A stretch of 64,000 nucleotides of DNA from an uncultured Pseudomonadota bacterium (GTDB lineage: Bacteria; Pseudomonadota; Gammaproteobacteria; Methylococcales; Methylomonadaceae): the NCBI GenBank assembly GCA_903870545.1, contig CAIQDI010000033.1, positions 1 through 64,000 on the forward strand. The letters run 5' to 3'. The notes beneath the pieces were generated by a model. It searched no databases and was not told where the DNA came from. It saw nothing but the letters and a program-made list of their open reading frames with translations. Position 1 is the stretch's first letter, and each line of letters starts with the position of its first letter. The translations under genes were made by a program, and so were the position numbers. Shown here one piece after another: positions 15,779-24,800 of the stretch.

Positions 15779-17365
15779 ATGATTGTTAAATTCGCCTATT
15801 TTTTAAAAGCATCGCTGCGTTATCAAAACACAAAATTGTTTTTTTATAACTTGCTGGAAAATCCAGAAAGTCGTCACAAAGGCTATGTGGATTTTTTTAT
15901 CATTAGCATGGTACTTTTCAGCGTATTTTTTCTCATTCACGAAATCGACAATAAAACCGATGAACTCAGTGAAACCTTTGAGCAAGCGATTCTTGTTGTC
16001 TTCACGATAGAATATTTATTGCGCGTTTGGCTGGCGAGTGATTGCCACCAGATTATTTTAAAGCAGTATGAAAAAGCGCAATATCTGAACATTCCGTTTC
16101 CCGCCGGACAGGCATTGGGCGCAGTGATAAAAGCAAAAATTGATTATATGCTGACACCGTTAGCGTTAATCGATTTGCTGGCGATTTTGCCCAGTTTTCG
16201 CGCCTTTCGTTTTTTACGAATTTTCATGGTGTTTCGATTACTAAAATTGTTTCGTCATTTTCACAGCATCAAAGTCTTTATTAACGTTTTAACCAGCAAA
16301 CGTTTTGAGCTTTACACGCTGGCAATTTTTGTCGGATTTTTGATTTTTATTGGCAGCGTGGCGATTTATTTATTTGAAAGCCATACCGAAGGCGGGCAAA
16401 TCAAAAATTTGTTCGACGGAGTTTATTGGTCAATCGTCACCTTATCGACCGTAGGTTACGGTGATATTGCTCCCCACACCACCGGCGGACGACTCGTGGC
16501 GATTGTGCTTATTTTCAGTGGATTAGGTGTTATTTCTTTTTTTACCTCGATTATGGTGTCGGGTTTTAGTGAAAAAATGTACGATTTGCGCGAAAATCGC
16601 ACTTACGCTGAAATTGAAAAATATGAAAATTTTGTCATTGTGTGTGGATTTGGGCGAGTCGGTCAGCATATCGCCAAACAATTAGTCAAAGACAAATTAA
16701 CCTTCGTGATTATTGACGCACTCGAAGCGAATATCGTCAGAGCTAAAGAGTGGGGTTACACCGCGATTTATGCCGATGCCAGTAAAAATGGCGTACTAAA
16801 CAGTGCCGGCATTAACAACGGTGCATCGAGCGTTTTGTGCGTCACCGATGATGATGTGATTAACGTTTACATTACGCTCACAGCGCGAAATTTAAATTCG
16901 CAGGTGAATATAATTTCGCGGGCAAATAATGTTGATAACGTAAAAAAATTGTACCAAGCGGGCGCGAGTAATGTGATTCGTCCGTTTGAAATCGCTGGCA
17001 TGGTCGTTGCTGAATATGTAGGGCAGCCGGTCGCGTTTGAAGCTATTTTGGGGATTATTAACGCGAAAAGCGATATTGTCATGGAAACGCTGCAAGTGTA
17101 TTTAGGTTCGTATTTGGAAGGTGCTGAAATTTTGGATATTGATTTTTCACGGCGTAAATTGATTTTGCTCGGTGTCATTAGCGCAAATCCTGAACACCGC
17201 ATTCATAAAAATAGTTACGCGATAAAAAATCAGCATTTTTATTTTAATCCACCGAATCATTTTTTATTACGCGCCAATGATTTATTAGTGGTTTTAGGGC
17301 GTTCTATGAGCATTGAACATTTTCGCCATCAAATTGAGAAAAGTCGGATAATCAAAACAAAATGA
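15779..17365 (+). CDS. Voltage-gated-type potassium channel with RCK domain
   Basis: 528 residues. Six membrane segments are visible between about 38 and 265, with an S4-like helix bearing regularly spaced Arg (FRAFRFLRIFMVFRLLKLFRH). The pore loop follows with the K+ selectivity filter STVGYGD near 224. The cytoplasmic part starts with a TrkA-N/RCK Rossmann fold (VIVCGFGRVGQHIAKQL) and ends in a TrkA-C-like region. It conducts K+ under control of voltage and a nucleotide or ion ligand. Its stop overlaps the lpxK start by 4 bp, so it heads the lpxK-trm112-kdsB operon. Confidence 0.93.
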   Translation: MIVKFAYFLKASLRYQNTKLFFYNLLENPESRHKGYVDFFIISMVLFSVFFLIHEIDNKTDELSETFEQAILVVFTIEYLLRVWLASDCHQIILKQYEKAQYLNIPFPAGQALGAVIKAKIDYMLTPLALIDLLAILPSFRAFRFLRIFMVFRLLKLFRHFHSIKVFINVLTSKRFELYTLAIFVGFLIFIGSVAIYLFESHTEGGQIKNLFDGVYWSIVTLSTVGYGDIAPHTTGGRLVAIVLIFSGLGVISFFTSIMVSGFSEKMYDLRENRTYAEIEKYENFVIVCGFGRVGQHIAKQLVKDKLTFVIIDALEANIVRAKEWGYTAIYADASKNGVLNSAGINNGASSVLCVTDDDVINVYITLTARNLNSQVNIISRANNVDNVKKLYQAGASNVIRPFEIAGMVVAEYVGQPVAFEAILGIINAKSDIVMETLQVYLGSYLEGAEILDIDFSRRKLILLGVISANPEHRIHKNSYAIKNQHFYFNPPNHFLLRANDLLVVLGRSMSIEHFRHQIEKSRIIKTK

Positions 17366-18375
17366 AAAAAACAATTTCGCGTTATTTGCTCGACATTTGG
17401 TACAAAGATTACTTTATTGGCGCGGCGTTGATGCCGTTCGGATTTTTATTTTCGGATTTTGTAAAGTTTCGCCGGTGGTTGTATAAAATCGGTTTTTACA
17501 AAAGCGAAACGCTGCCCGTTCCCGTGATTATCGTCGGCAATATCACCGTTGGCGGCACGGGCAAAACGCCGTTGTGTATTTATTTGGCGAATTTATTGCA
17601 GGCGGAAGGTTATCGCGTTGGCATTATCAGTCGCGGTTATGGTAATGAAAAACAACCGCCGCAAATGGTTTTGCCAAACAGCAAAGTTGCCGAAGTGGGT
17701 GACGAAGCCTTGTTAATCATCAAACAAACGAATTGCCCCATGGCGGTCGGGGCGGTGCGCGTTGACGCAGCAAATTGTTTGTTGAAACACGCGCCGTGCG
17801 ATGTGATTTTGGCGGACGATGGGCTGCAACATTACGCATTGAAACGCGATATTGAAATCGCGGTGATTGATGGCGAACGGCGGTTTGGTAATTCAATTTG
17901 TTTGCCTGCAGGGCCATTGCGCGAACCGATTGAGCGTTTAAATAGCGTCGATTTCGTCATTGTGAATGGCAAACGGGAAACCGATACGCTGTGGTACGAA
18001 TGGGAAATGGAGTTAGTGGGCGATGTGGCGGTGAATTTAATAACCGGCGAAAGTAAACCGTTGGCGGAATTTAAAACGCTCGAATGTCACGCGCTTGCTG
18101 GAATTGGTAATCCAGAACGGTTCTTTTTGCAACTTGAAAACGCCGGTATTTCGCACCGCACCGATCACAGTTTTCCCGATCACCACGTCTTTAACGCGAA
18201 AGAAATCACGTTTAAAATGCAGCCCGTGTTGATGACGGAAAAAGATGCGGTGAAATGCCGCGAATTCGCCACAGAAAATCATTGGTTTGTGCCAGTTTCC
18301 GCGCAATTATCGGCTGATTTTAACGATAAATTTTTAACCTTACTCAAAACCAAACCTTTTAAGAGAACTTTATGA
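17362..18375 (+). CDS. lpxK: Tetraacyldisaccharide 4'-kinase
   Basis: 337 residues. It phosphorylates the 4' position of the lipid A precursor at the inner membrane face. An N-terminal amphipathic/hydrophobic anchor (about 15-35) is followed by the P-loop [14 protein letters not shown] (about 60-73). DDGLQHYAL and the later [10 protein letters not shown] are conserved family segments. Length is normal. It overlaps both neighbours by 4 bp (ATGA), so synthesis is coupled with the small Trm112-like protein and KdsB. Confidence 0.96.
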   Translation: MKKTISRYLLDIWYKDYFIGAALMPFGFLFSDFVKFRRWLYKIGFYKSETLPVPVIIVGNITVGGTGKTPLCIYLANLLQAEGYRVGIISRGYGNEKQPPQMVLPNSKVAEVGDEALLIIKQTNCPMAVGAVRVDAANCLLKHAPCDVILADDGLQHYALKRDIEIAVIDGERRFGNSICLPAGPLREPIERLNSVDFVIVNGKRETDTLWYEWEMELVGDVAVNLITGESKPLAEFKTLECHALAGIGNPERFFLQLENAGISHRTDHSFPDHHVFNAKEITFKMQPVLMTEKDAVKCREFATENHWFVPVSAQLSADFNDKFLTLLKTKPFKRTL

Positions 18376-18566
18376 TTGATTCAAAATTATTAGAAATTTT
18401 AGCGTGTCCTATTTGCAAAAGTCCGTTGCGTTACCAAAAAGAAGCGCAAGAATTGATTTGTCGTGCCGATCGTTTAGCGTTTCCGATTCGTGACGATATT
18501 CCGGTGATGCTGGAAGAAGAAGCGCGTTATTTGTCGTTGGACGAAATGGACGCGCTACCAAAATGA
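18372..18566 (+). CDS. Trm112-like (YcaR) protein
   Basis: 64 residues. The start [16 protein letters not shown] and the [20 protein letters not shown] segment are those of the Trm112/YcaR family, small zinc-ribbon-like proteins found between lpxK and kdsB in many gammaproteobacteria. One CxxC is present; the second Cys position is a single Cys. Overlaps both neighbours by 4 bp. Confidence 0.93.
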   Translation: MIDSKLLEILACPICKSPLRYQKEAQELICRADRLAFPIRDDIPVMLEEEARYLSLDEMDALPK

Positions 18567-19330
18567 ACGCGCCATTTAAAGTTGTGATTCCTGCCCGTTT
18601 TGGTTCAACACGCTTGCACGGCAAACCGTTGTTGTTAATCGCGGGAAAGCCGATGATTGCTCATGTTTGCGAACGCGCGAAAGAAGCGAATGCCGAAGAA
18701 ATTATTGTCGCCACGGACGATGAACGGATTTTAAACGCCGTTTTAGCGTTGGGTTTTCAAGCCGTTTTGACCCGTGAAAATCACGAAAGTGGCACCGAAC
18801 GGATTGCGGAAGTGGCGGAGAAATTCGGTTGGTCGAACGACACCATTATTGTGAATTTGCAGGGCGACGAACCGCTTTTGCCAGCGGATTATATTCGCCA
18901 AGTCGCGCACGCTTTGGCAAATCAAACGCAAGCGGGTATTGCGACGTTGGCGGCGAACATTCATGAGGCGGACGAAATTTTTAATCCGAATGCGGTGAAA
19001 GTGGTTTTGGATAAAAACGGTTACGCGCTGTATTTTAGCCGTGCGCCAATTCCGTGGCATCGTGAGGAATTCAAGCAAAGCTCCCCAACCCCCTTTCAAA
19101 AAGGGGGGCTTTTCTTTCGACATATTGGACTTTATGCGTACACCGCCGGATTTTTGAAAAAATACTGCGCGTGGGAAGCGTCGCCACTCGAACAAATTGA
19201 AGCCTTGGAACAATTGCGAATTTTGTGGCACGGCGAAAAAATTCTCGTGCAAATCGTCGATAAAGCCCCGCCAGCGGGTGTGGATACGCTGGAAGATTTA
19301 CAGCGTGTGGAAGCCTTCTTAAAAAATTAA
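18563..19330 (+). CDS. kdsB: CMP-KDO synthetase, with in-frame palindromic insert
   Basis: 255 residues. It activates KDO with CTP for lipopolysaccharide core assembly. Seen: [17 protein letters not shown] at the N-terminus, [18 protein letters not shown], and SRAPIPW followed by [13 protein letters not shown] and EQLRILW. Between PIPW and RHIG most enzymes have a short EGLETVGDN-like loop; here the sequence is [12 protein letters not shown], encoded by a C/G-run palindrome (19077-19115). The loop is only about three residues longer than normal and the frame is kept, so the enzyme is probably active. Confidence 0.95.
   Translation: MNAPFKVVIPARFGSTRLHGKPLLLIAGKPMIAHVCERAKEANAEEIIVATDDERILNAVLALGFQAVLTRENHESGTERIAEVAEKFGWSNDTIIVNLQGDEPLLPADYIRQVAHALANQTQAGIATLAANIHEADEIFNPNAVKVVLDKNGYALYFSRAPIPWHREEFKQSSPTPFQKGGLFFRHIGLYAYTAGFLKKYCAWEASPLEQIEALEQLRILWHGEKILVQIVDKAPPAGVDTLEDLQRVEAFLKN
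19077..19115. repeat. Palindromic repeat inside kdsB
   Basis: AGCTCCCC, AACCCCCTTTC and AAAAAGGGGGGCTTTT form an imperfect palindrome of about 35 bp, the type usually found in intergenic DNA. It lies wholly inside kdsB and is translated as [12 protein letters not shown]. This recalls the palindromic elements that insert in frame into Rickettsia genes. Confidence 0.7.
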
Positions 19331-19344
19331 CCACTTAAAAAACT

Positions 19345-20583
19345 ATGCGAATTTTATTTATACACCAGAATTTCCCCGGGCAATTTAAACATTTAGCTCC
19401 CGCTCTTGCCGCTGACCCAAATAATGAAGTTGTGGCATTTACCATGCAAAAAAATTCGCCCGAAAGTTGGCAAGGTGTTCGTTTGATTTCGTATCAGGCG
19501 ACGCGCGGTACCACACCAAATGTGCATCCATGGGTGAGCGATTTTGAAACGAAAGTGATTCGCGGCGAAGCGTGTTTCCGCGCGGCTTTAGAATTGCGTG
19601 AATCGGGTTTTACACCGGATTTGATTATCGCCCATTCAGGTTGGGGCGAAAGTTTGTTTTTGAAAGATATTTGGGTGGATACAAAATTGGCGATTTATTG
19701 CGAATTTTTTTATCACACGCATGGCGCGGACGTAAATTTCGATCCCGAATTTCATAATCCTGACCCGACCAACGATTGCCGTTTGCGCTTAAAAAATACC
19801 AATAATTTGCTACATTTTGATATTGCCGACGCGGGAATTTCGCCGACACATTGGCAAGCCAGCACGTTTCCTGAACCGTTTCGCAGCCACATTGCCGTCA
19901 TTCATGATGGCATCGATACCGATAAAATTGCGCCCAGTCCAAACGTGTCTTTAACAATCAATGTCAATGGCGGCGGCACGATTAAACTCACGCGGGACGA
20001 TGAAATCATTACCTTTGTGAATCGGAATTTAGAACCGTATCGCGGTTATCACACCTTTATGCGAGCGTTGCCAGAAATTATGCGTCGTCGTCCGAATGCC
20101 CGCATTTTAATCGTCGGTGCGGATGGTGTGAGTTATGGTTCAAAAGCTCCCGACGGGCAAAAATGGAAAGATATTTTTCTGAATGAAGTCGTCGAAAATA
20201 TCGACATGAGCCGCGTGCATTTTCTGGGTCACATCGATTATTCGCATTTTATTCCGTTGCTGCAATTGTCGCGGATTCACGTTTATTTAACGTATCCGTT
20301 TGTGTTGAGCTGGAGTTTATTGGAGGCGATGAGCGTCGGTTGCTGCATCGTAGCGAGTAATACGCAGCCGTTACACGAAGCGATTCGGCACAATGACACC
20401 GGCAGATTGGTCGATTTTTTTGATCAAGAAGAACTCACCAACAACGTGTGTGAATTGCTCGATTTGCCTGAAGAACGCGCTCGATTAGGCAAAAATGCGC
20501 GGGAATTCGCCCAAGCCACTTACGATTTAAATACGATTTGTTTGCCGCGCCAACTGGCGTGGGTGCAAAGTTTCGTTGATTGA
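19345..20583 (+). CDS. GT4-type glycosyltransferase
   Basis: 412 residues with the GT-B fold of group 1 glycosyltransferases. The N-terminal MRILFIHQNFPGQFKHLAPAL and the C-terminal nucleotide-sugar site YLTYPFVLSWSLLEAMSVGC with the E-x7-E-like pattern are seen, as is GRLVDFFD after it. The sugar donor and acceptor are not known. It starts 14 bp after kdsB, which suggests a role in cell-surface polysaccharide. Confidence 0.88.
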   Translation: MRILFIHQNFPGQFKHLAPALAADPNNEVVAFTMQKNSPESWQGVRLISYQATRGTTPNVHPWVSDFETKVIRGEACFRAALELRESGFTPDLIIAHSGWGESLFLKDIWVDTKLAIYCEFFYHTHGADVNFDPEFHNPDPTNDCRLRLKNTNNLLHFDIADAGISPTHWQASTFPEPFRSHIAVIHDGIDTDKIAPSPNVSLTINVNGGGTIKLTRDDEIITFVNRNLEPYRGYHTFMRALPEIMRRRPNARILIVGADGVSYGSKAPDGQKWKDIFLNEVVENIDMSRVHFLGHIDYSHFIPLLQLSRIHVYLTYPFVLSWSLLEAMSVGCCIVASNTQPLHEAIRHNDTGRLVDFFDQEELTNNVCELLDLPEERARLGKNAREFAQATYDLNTICLPRQLAWVQSFVD

Positions 20584-20610
20584 TTCCACTTTTTTCACAA
20601 GGTAACACGC

Positions 20611-21171
20611 ATGATTTATCGTTCGTCCATTCGTCGGCACGCCAATAAACAAAATTCGGCATTGTGGCGCATTTTTTTCAGTTTATCCGCGCTCATTATT
20701 ATTGCTGGCGCGAGTTATTCCGCGTTGATTTATTGGATTATGGCTGAACCGCCGCACACAGTTTATTTGAATATCGTGGAAGCGTGGGGGCGTTTGGGCG
20801 TGTTTATTTTTGTCGGCAATCTCATCATGATTATGATTGCCGGTGCGATTAGCGCGGTGATTGCGATTTATATTACGAATAAAAGTTCTGCGCCGCTGTA
20901 TCGTTTGGAAGAATTGTGCGAAGAAATCGGTGACGGTCAATTGGACGCGCTCACCGTTGAACATGAAAGAGGGCGATTCCGTAAAGTGAGTTTGGCGTTT
21001 CGCATGATGGTGAATAAATTATATTTGCGCCGCGCGGAACAAGAAGAATGTATCGAACTGATTAACCAGCGGCTTCATGAATTACGCAACGGCATGAATT
21101 TGACCGGCAGTCAGCGCGACGTGTTGAGTCAATTGGACGCGCATATTCAACAGTTGGAAAAAGTGATTTAA
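20611..21171 (+). CDS. HAMP-domain membrane protein
   Basis: 186 residues. Two membrane helices (about 19-45 and 66-92) flank a short periplasmic loop; a HAMP domain follows (about 92-145, APLYRLEELCEEIGDGQLD), then a short helical tail. There is no kinase, cyclase or receptor output domain, and the sensor loop is small. AGGT precedes the ATG weakly. The function is unknown. It might modulate the upstream glycosyltransferase or be a reduced receptor. Confidence 0.7.
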   Translation: MIYRSSIRRHANKQNSALWRIFFSLSALIIIAGASYSALIYWIMAEPPHTVYLNIVEAWGRLGVFIFVGNLIMIMIAGAISAVIAIYITNKSSAPLYRLEELCEEIGDGQLDALTVEHERGRFRKVSLAFRMMVNKLYLRRAEQEECIELINQRLHELRNGMNLTGSQRDVLSQLDAHIQQLEKVI

Positions 21172-21229
21172 CGCTTGCCATCGGCGTTACCCGTCATTTT
21201 CAACCAAAAATATTTTTACAGGAATACCC

Positions 21230-21343
21230 ATGCAAAAATTAAATGTTCTGCTCAAAGATCTAGCTTACAAACTGACGCAATTCAGTTCAGTTCAGCTCAA
21301 ATTGAAGCTACAACGTTATGAATTACGTTCAAAAAATAAATGA
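21230..21343 (+). other. Short open frame before the methyltransferase
   Basis: 37 codons starting MQKLNVLLKDLAYKLTQFSS with a good AGGA seven bases before the ATG. It overlaps the start of the methyltransferase gene by 26 bp in another frame. It may be a leader peptide or a truncated 5' end of the gene that stood here before the restriction-modification cassette. A small direct repeat (TTCAGTTCAGTTCAG) lies inside. Confidence 0.35.
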
Positions 21344-22334
21344 AACTTTGTTACCAAAATCTAACGAAAACTATAACGCTCTTGATTTATTTGCAGGTTG
21401 TGGCGGTTTGTCATTGGGATTTGAAGCGGCAAATTTTAAAACAATTGGCTACGAAATGGAACAATCAGCTGTTGATACTTACAACACAAACTTAAATGGT
21501 CAGTGCATCACAAAAAAATTAACCGTCAATACAAGTTATCAGCAACCGATTGATATTATTATCGGAGGACCGCCGTGTCAGCCGTTTAGTGTTGGTGGTC
21601 AACAAAAAGGAATTGATGATGAAAGAAACGGATTTCCCATTTTTATTGATGCGGTCAAACAACTAAAACCTAAATTATGGTTGTTTGAAAATGTGCGTGG
21701 AATGCTGTATTCCAACAAACTCTATTTTGAACAAATCATAGGGGAACTTTCAGGCGAAAACTATTTAATCGACTTCCAATTGTTAAATGCCGTTAATTTT
21801 GGTGTTCCTCAAAATAGAGAGCGATTATTTGTAATCGGACATTACGGTGGCTTTCATTTTCCTAAATTGGAGTCGCATAAAGTCACTGTGAACGAGGCGA
21901 TTAGTGATTTAATCGATACGGTGAATGATGAGAATAAAATTCTCACGCCCTCGATGGATAATTATGTCGCTAAATACGAAAAAGCCTCACATTGCGTTAA
22001 TCCTAGAGATTTACATTTACACAAACCGGCTAGAACATTGACTTGTCGAAACATTGCCGCGCCAACGGGTGATATGCAAAGAGTTAAACTAAAAGATGGT
22101 AGACGCAGACGACTTTCAATAAGAGAGGCTGCGCGATTACAAAGTTTTCCTGATTGGTTTGAATTCAAAGGCACCGAAACTCAACAGTTTTATCAAATTG
22201 GCAATGCTGTTCCTCCGTTATTAGCTTGGCATCTTGCAGGGTCAATCAAAAAGTATTTAGAACAAAAAAGTTATCCCGCGTCCAACAAAATTCAGCAAAG
22301 TAAAACGCCTACGCTTCAAATGAGTTTATTATGA
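21318..22334 (+). CDS. DNA cytosine-5 methyltransferase
   Basis: 338 residues with the ordered C5-methyltransferase motifs: I (ALDLFAGCGGLSLGFE), IV with the catalytic Cys in GGPPCQPFSVGGQ, VI (LFENVRGM), VIII (NFGVPQNRERLF), IX (RRRLSIREAARLQSFP) and X (YQIGNAVPPLLAWHLA). All key residues are present, so it should be active. Recognition sequence unknown. Its stop overlaps the start of the broken endonuclease gene by 4 bp. It now acts without a working partner, as an orphan methylase. Confidence 0.95.
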   Translation: MNYVQKINETLLPKSNENYNALDLFAGCGGLSLGFEAANFKTIGYEMEQSAVDTYNTNLNGQCITKKLTVNTSYQQPIDIIIGGPPCQPFSVGGQQKGIDDERNGFPIFIDAVKQLKPKLWLFENVRGMLYSNKLYFEQIIGELSGENYLIDFQLLNAVNFGVPQNRERLFVIGHYGGFHFPKLESHKVTVNEAISDLIDTVNDENKILTPSMDNYVAKYEKASHCVNPRDLHLHKPARTLTCRNIAAPTGDMQRVKLKDGRRRRLSIREAARLQSFPDWFEFKGTETQQFYQIGNAVPPLLAWHLAGSIKKYLEQKSYPASNKIQQSKTPTLQMSLL

Positions 22335-23330
22335 AATTTTTAGCCAAAAGTAAAAAGTCATCGGAAATTGTGAAAATTATCAATGAAGCGATTGAGATTT
22401 TAGAATCTGTCGGCATTCCAATCACCAATACAACAGAACGAAACAACAGAACGAAGTCTTGAGTGTATGGCAATGGCATTTTTAGCGGTTGCAAACGTAA
22501 AACAAAAGTGGACACAATCTGAAGATAAACGAAATTTAAAAACCAGAGACATCATCAATTTCAACAATACCCATTTTGACGAAAACATATCGAGCGGTTC
22601 TTATGATGATATTCGCCGCAAAGATTTAAAACTATTGGTTTTAGCGGGTGTGATTGTAAATAGTGCCGATAATGCAAATGCCGCCACGAATGACCCGACA
22701 CGCGGTTACAGTTTAGAAGCCTGTTTTATGCAATTAGTCAAAACGTATGGAACAAAAAAATGGCGGGCAGAGTTAAAAAAATACTTGGCTGGAAAGATTT
22801 TATTAAACGATTTATTGGCTCGAAATCGAGAAATTGAAAAAATACCCATCATGTTAAACGATGGCAAAACATTAAAATTATCAGCAGGTTCTCACAACGT
22901 ACTTCAAAAACTTATCATTGAAGAATTTTTGCCACGATATGGCAAAGGTTGTCAGGTTTTATATTTTGGCGATACCGCAAATAAATTACTTCACATTGAA
23001 GAGTCCGAACTAAAAGCCCTGAAATTTTTTGAGTTATCACATGACAAACTTCCTGATGTTATTGCTTACAGCGCAGAGAAAAATTGGCTTTATCTAATCG
23101 AAGCAGTTCACAGCAGTGGTTCAATAAGTGAAACTAGATTGCTCGAATTAAAAAAATTAACAACAGACTGCACCGCTGATATTGTTTATGTAACTGCTTT
23201 TTTAAATAGAGCATAATTCAGAAAATGGGTTGCTGAAATTGCCTGGGAAACGGAGGTTTGGATAGCCGATAATCCAGATCATTTGATACATTTTAACGGT
23301 GATAAATTTTTAGGGCCATATTCGCAATAA
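22331..23330 (+). pseudogene. BsuBI/PstI-family restriction endonuclease, inactivated twice
   Basis: The gene starts with ATG 22331 (EAIEILESVGIPITNTTER). A 13-bp unit ACAACAGAACGAA is present twice in tandem (22430-22455) and shifts the frame to a TGA at 22461-22463. Removing one copy restores ...TTERSLECMAMAFLAVANV and the rest, with the family hallmark ENISSGSYDDIRRKDLKLL and ATNDPTRGY. A second lesion is an in-frame TAA at 23214-23216, after which the normal C-terminus continues as [17 protein letters not shown] and [13 protein letters not shown] to 23330. The repaired protein would have about 328 residues, as in PstI. An internal ATG at 22467 could give a 249-residue product lacking both ends. 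Confidence 0.88.
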
Positions 23331-23335
23331 ATTAA

Positions 23336-23432
23336 ACCTCGACAACGACCCGAAAACCACCGAAATGGTTGTGAATTGACGGGCTTTCAGAATTTGACGG
23401 CGGATGATTTTGTGTTATCGGTGGTGAAATAA
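23336..23432 (+). pseudogene. RTX gene 3' remnant, copy 4
   Basis: Follows the endonuclease remnant by a few bases. One frame gives DNDPKTTEMVV; after a one-base deletion the next frame gives ELTGFQNLTADDFVLSVVK and stop. This matches the end of the RTX protein at 10.5 kb (ADMEIELTGLKFLSADDFVL). It is the longest of the displaced tails and shows that the restriction-modification pair also lies beside an RTX 3' end. Confidence 0.8.
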
Positions 23433-23443
23433 CGTTTTCGTAA

Positions 23444-23471
23444 GTAAGGGCGAAAAATTTTTCGCCCCTAC
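23444..23471. repeat. GTAAGGGCG...CGCCCCTAC hairpin
   Basis: A 28-bp palindrome almost identical to that at 11733-11760, in the same place relative to the RTX tail and the antitoxin leader. It could stop transcription or be a REP-like element. Confidence 0.75.
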
Positions 23472-23506
23472 CGCGCGAATTCACAGCTATAAGGAGATTG
23501 ATTTTT

Positions 23507-23734
23507 ATGAAAGCAACAGAATTTGACCAGCTTTTTGATGATAATGAAGACGACATTATGGAGCATTTAGATTTAAAAAATGTGTGTCGTCCGAATCTTG
23601 AACAAAGAAATCTTAGTCTTGAAATTCCGTTATGGATGCTGGAATCGTTAGATAAAGAGGCTGTTCGTGTCGGAGAAACACGGCAATCGCTTGTTAAATT
23701 GTGGTTATCAGATAAATTAGTCGTTCATGCTTGA
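23507..23734 (+). CDS. Orphan CopG/BrnA-like antitoxin
   Basis: 75 residues. MKATEFDQLFDDNED at the start and LEIPLWMLESLDKEAVRVGETRQSLVKLWLSDKL at the end form the acidic N-terminus plus ribbon-helix-helix pattern of CopG-type antitoxins that pair with BrnT-like toxins. AAGGAG lies ten bases before the ATG. No toxin gene is present on either side: upstream is the RTX remnant, downstream is apbE. It may protect against a related toxin elsewhere, for example BrnT at 10.5 kb. Confidence 0.8.
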   Translation: MKATEFDQLFDDNEDDIMEHLDLKNVCRPNLEQRNLSLEIPLWMLESLDKEAVRVGETRQSLVKLWLSDKLVVHA

Positions 23735-23753
23735 ATGAACGGAGTTTAAAATT

Positions 23754-24794
23754 TTGAAAACCAATAATTTTCCTTTTTTGAAAGGAGCGGCAGGATTTGC
23801 GTTAATTCTACTTTTAACGGGTTGCGAACAGCCAAAAACGCTGCAAAAATTTGAAGGTTACACGCAAGGCACAACGTATCACATCAGTTTTTGGTCGTCG
23901 CAAAAAAACGTCGATGCCATTGCGTTACAACAAGCCGTAGACGGCGAATTGAAACGCCTCGATGAACAATTATCAAATTACCGTGATGATTCAGCGATTG
24001 AAAAATTCAACGCCACCCATTCCACGGAACCGCAAGAAATCGGGGCTGAAATTGTCACGTTAATCGCCAGAACGCGCGTCGTCAGTGAAGCCAGTCGCGG
24101 CTGTTACGATTTAACGATTAAACCGTTGTTTGATTTGTGGGGTTTCAAAGGCGAAACCTTAACGCCACCGTCACCCGAAGCGTTGAAAACGGCGTTGTCA
24201 CAAGTGGGTTTTAATCAGTTAGAAACTCCCGATGCCACGCATTTACGCAAACGGATTCCCAATTTGAAAGTCGATTTGTCGTCGGTGGGACAAGGTTACA
24301 GCGTGGGGCAAATTGCGGGCATATTTGACGCGCAAGGCATTGACAATTATCTGATTGAAATCGGCGGCGAATTGCAAACGCGCGGTAAAAAACCCGATAA
24401 TTCAACGTGGCGCGTGGCGTTAGAAAAACCGTTATCGGGCGAACGTTCGATGCACAAAATTATCACCGTTGACCGCGCTGAACCTTTAGCGGTAACGACT
24501 TCGGGAACGTATCGGCATTTTTTTGATGCCGATGGTAAACGTTACAGCCATATTTTAGACGCGAAAACGGGCGAACCCATCCAGCATGAAACGGTTTCAG
24601 TGACGGTGTTTGATAATGACGCGACCACCGCCGAAATTTGGGATACGGCGTTGTTGTGTTTGGGGCGTGAAGCCGGAATTGAAGTGGCGAATCAAGCGGG
24701 AATTGCTGCCCTGTTTATTGAGCAGCAAGGTGATACGTTTAATGAATTTAATTCGACCGCGTTGGATGCGTTGAAAACCGTGATTATCAAATAG
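23754..24794 (+). CDS. apbE: FAD:protein FMN transferase, lipoprotein
   Basis: 346 residues. The enzyme links FMN from FAD to Thr of membrane redox subunits in the periplasm. A signal peptide ends in the lipobox LLLTGC. Conserved parts are YTQGTTYHI, VDLSSVGQGYSV, IEIGGELQTRG, and the metal/FAD region AVTTSGTYRHFF with YSHILDAKTGEP. The start is a TTG with GGAG nine bases upstream; no nearer ATG would retain the signal peptide. Target proteins (such as Nqr or Rnf subunits) are not in the window. Confidence 0.93.
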   Translation: MKTNNFPFLKGAAGFALILLLTGCEQPKTLQKFEGYTQGTTYHISFWSSQKNVDAIALQQAVDGELKRLDEQLSNYRDDSAIEKFNATHSTEPQEIGAEIVTLIARTRVVSEASRGCYDLTIKPLFDLWGFKGETLTPPSPEALKTALSQVGFNQLETPDATHLRKRIPNLKVDLSSVGQGYSVGQIAGIFDAQGIDNYLIEIGGELQTRGKKPDNSTWRVALEKPLSGERSMHKIITVDRAEPLAVTTSGTYRHFFDADGKRYSHILDAKTGEPIQHETVSVTVFDNDATTAEIWDTALLCLGREAGIEVANQAGIAALFIEQQGDTFNEFNSTALDALKTVIIK

Positions 24795-24800
24795 ATTTTT

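Noticed and set aside
22467-23216. The 249-codon frame taken as an intact endonuclease gene
   Set aside because: The conserved N-terminus lies upstream in another frame across the 13-bp duplication, and the conserved C-terminus lies past its stop, so it is the middle of a broken gene.
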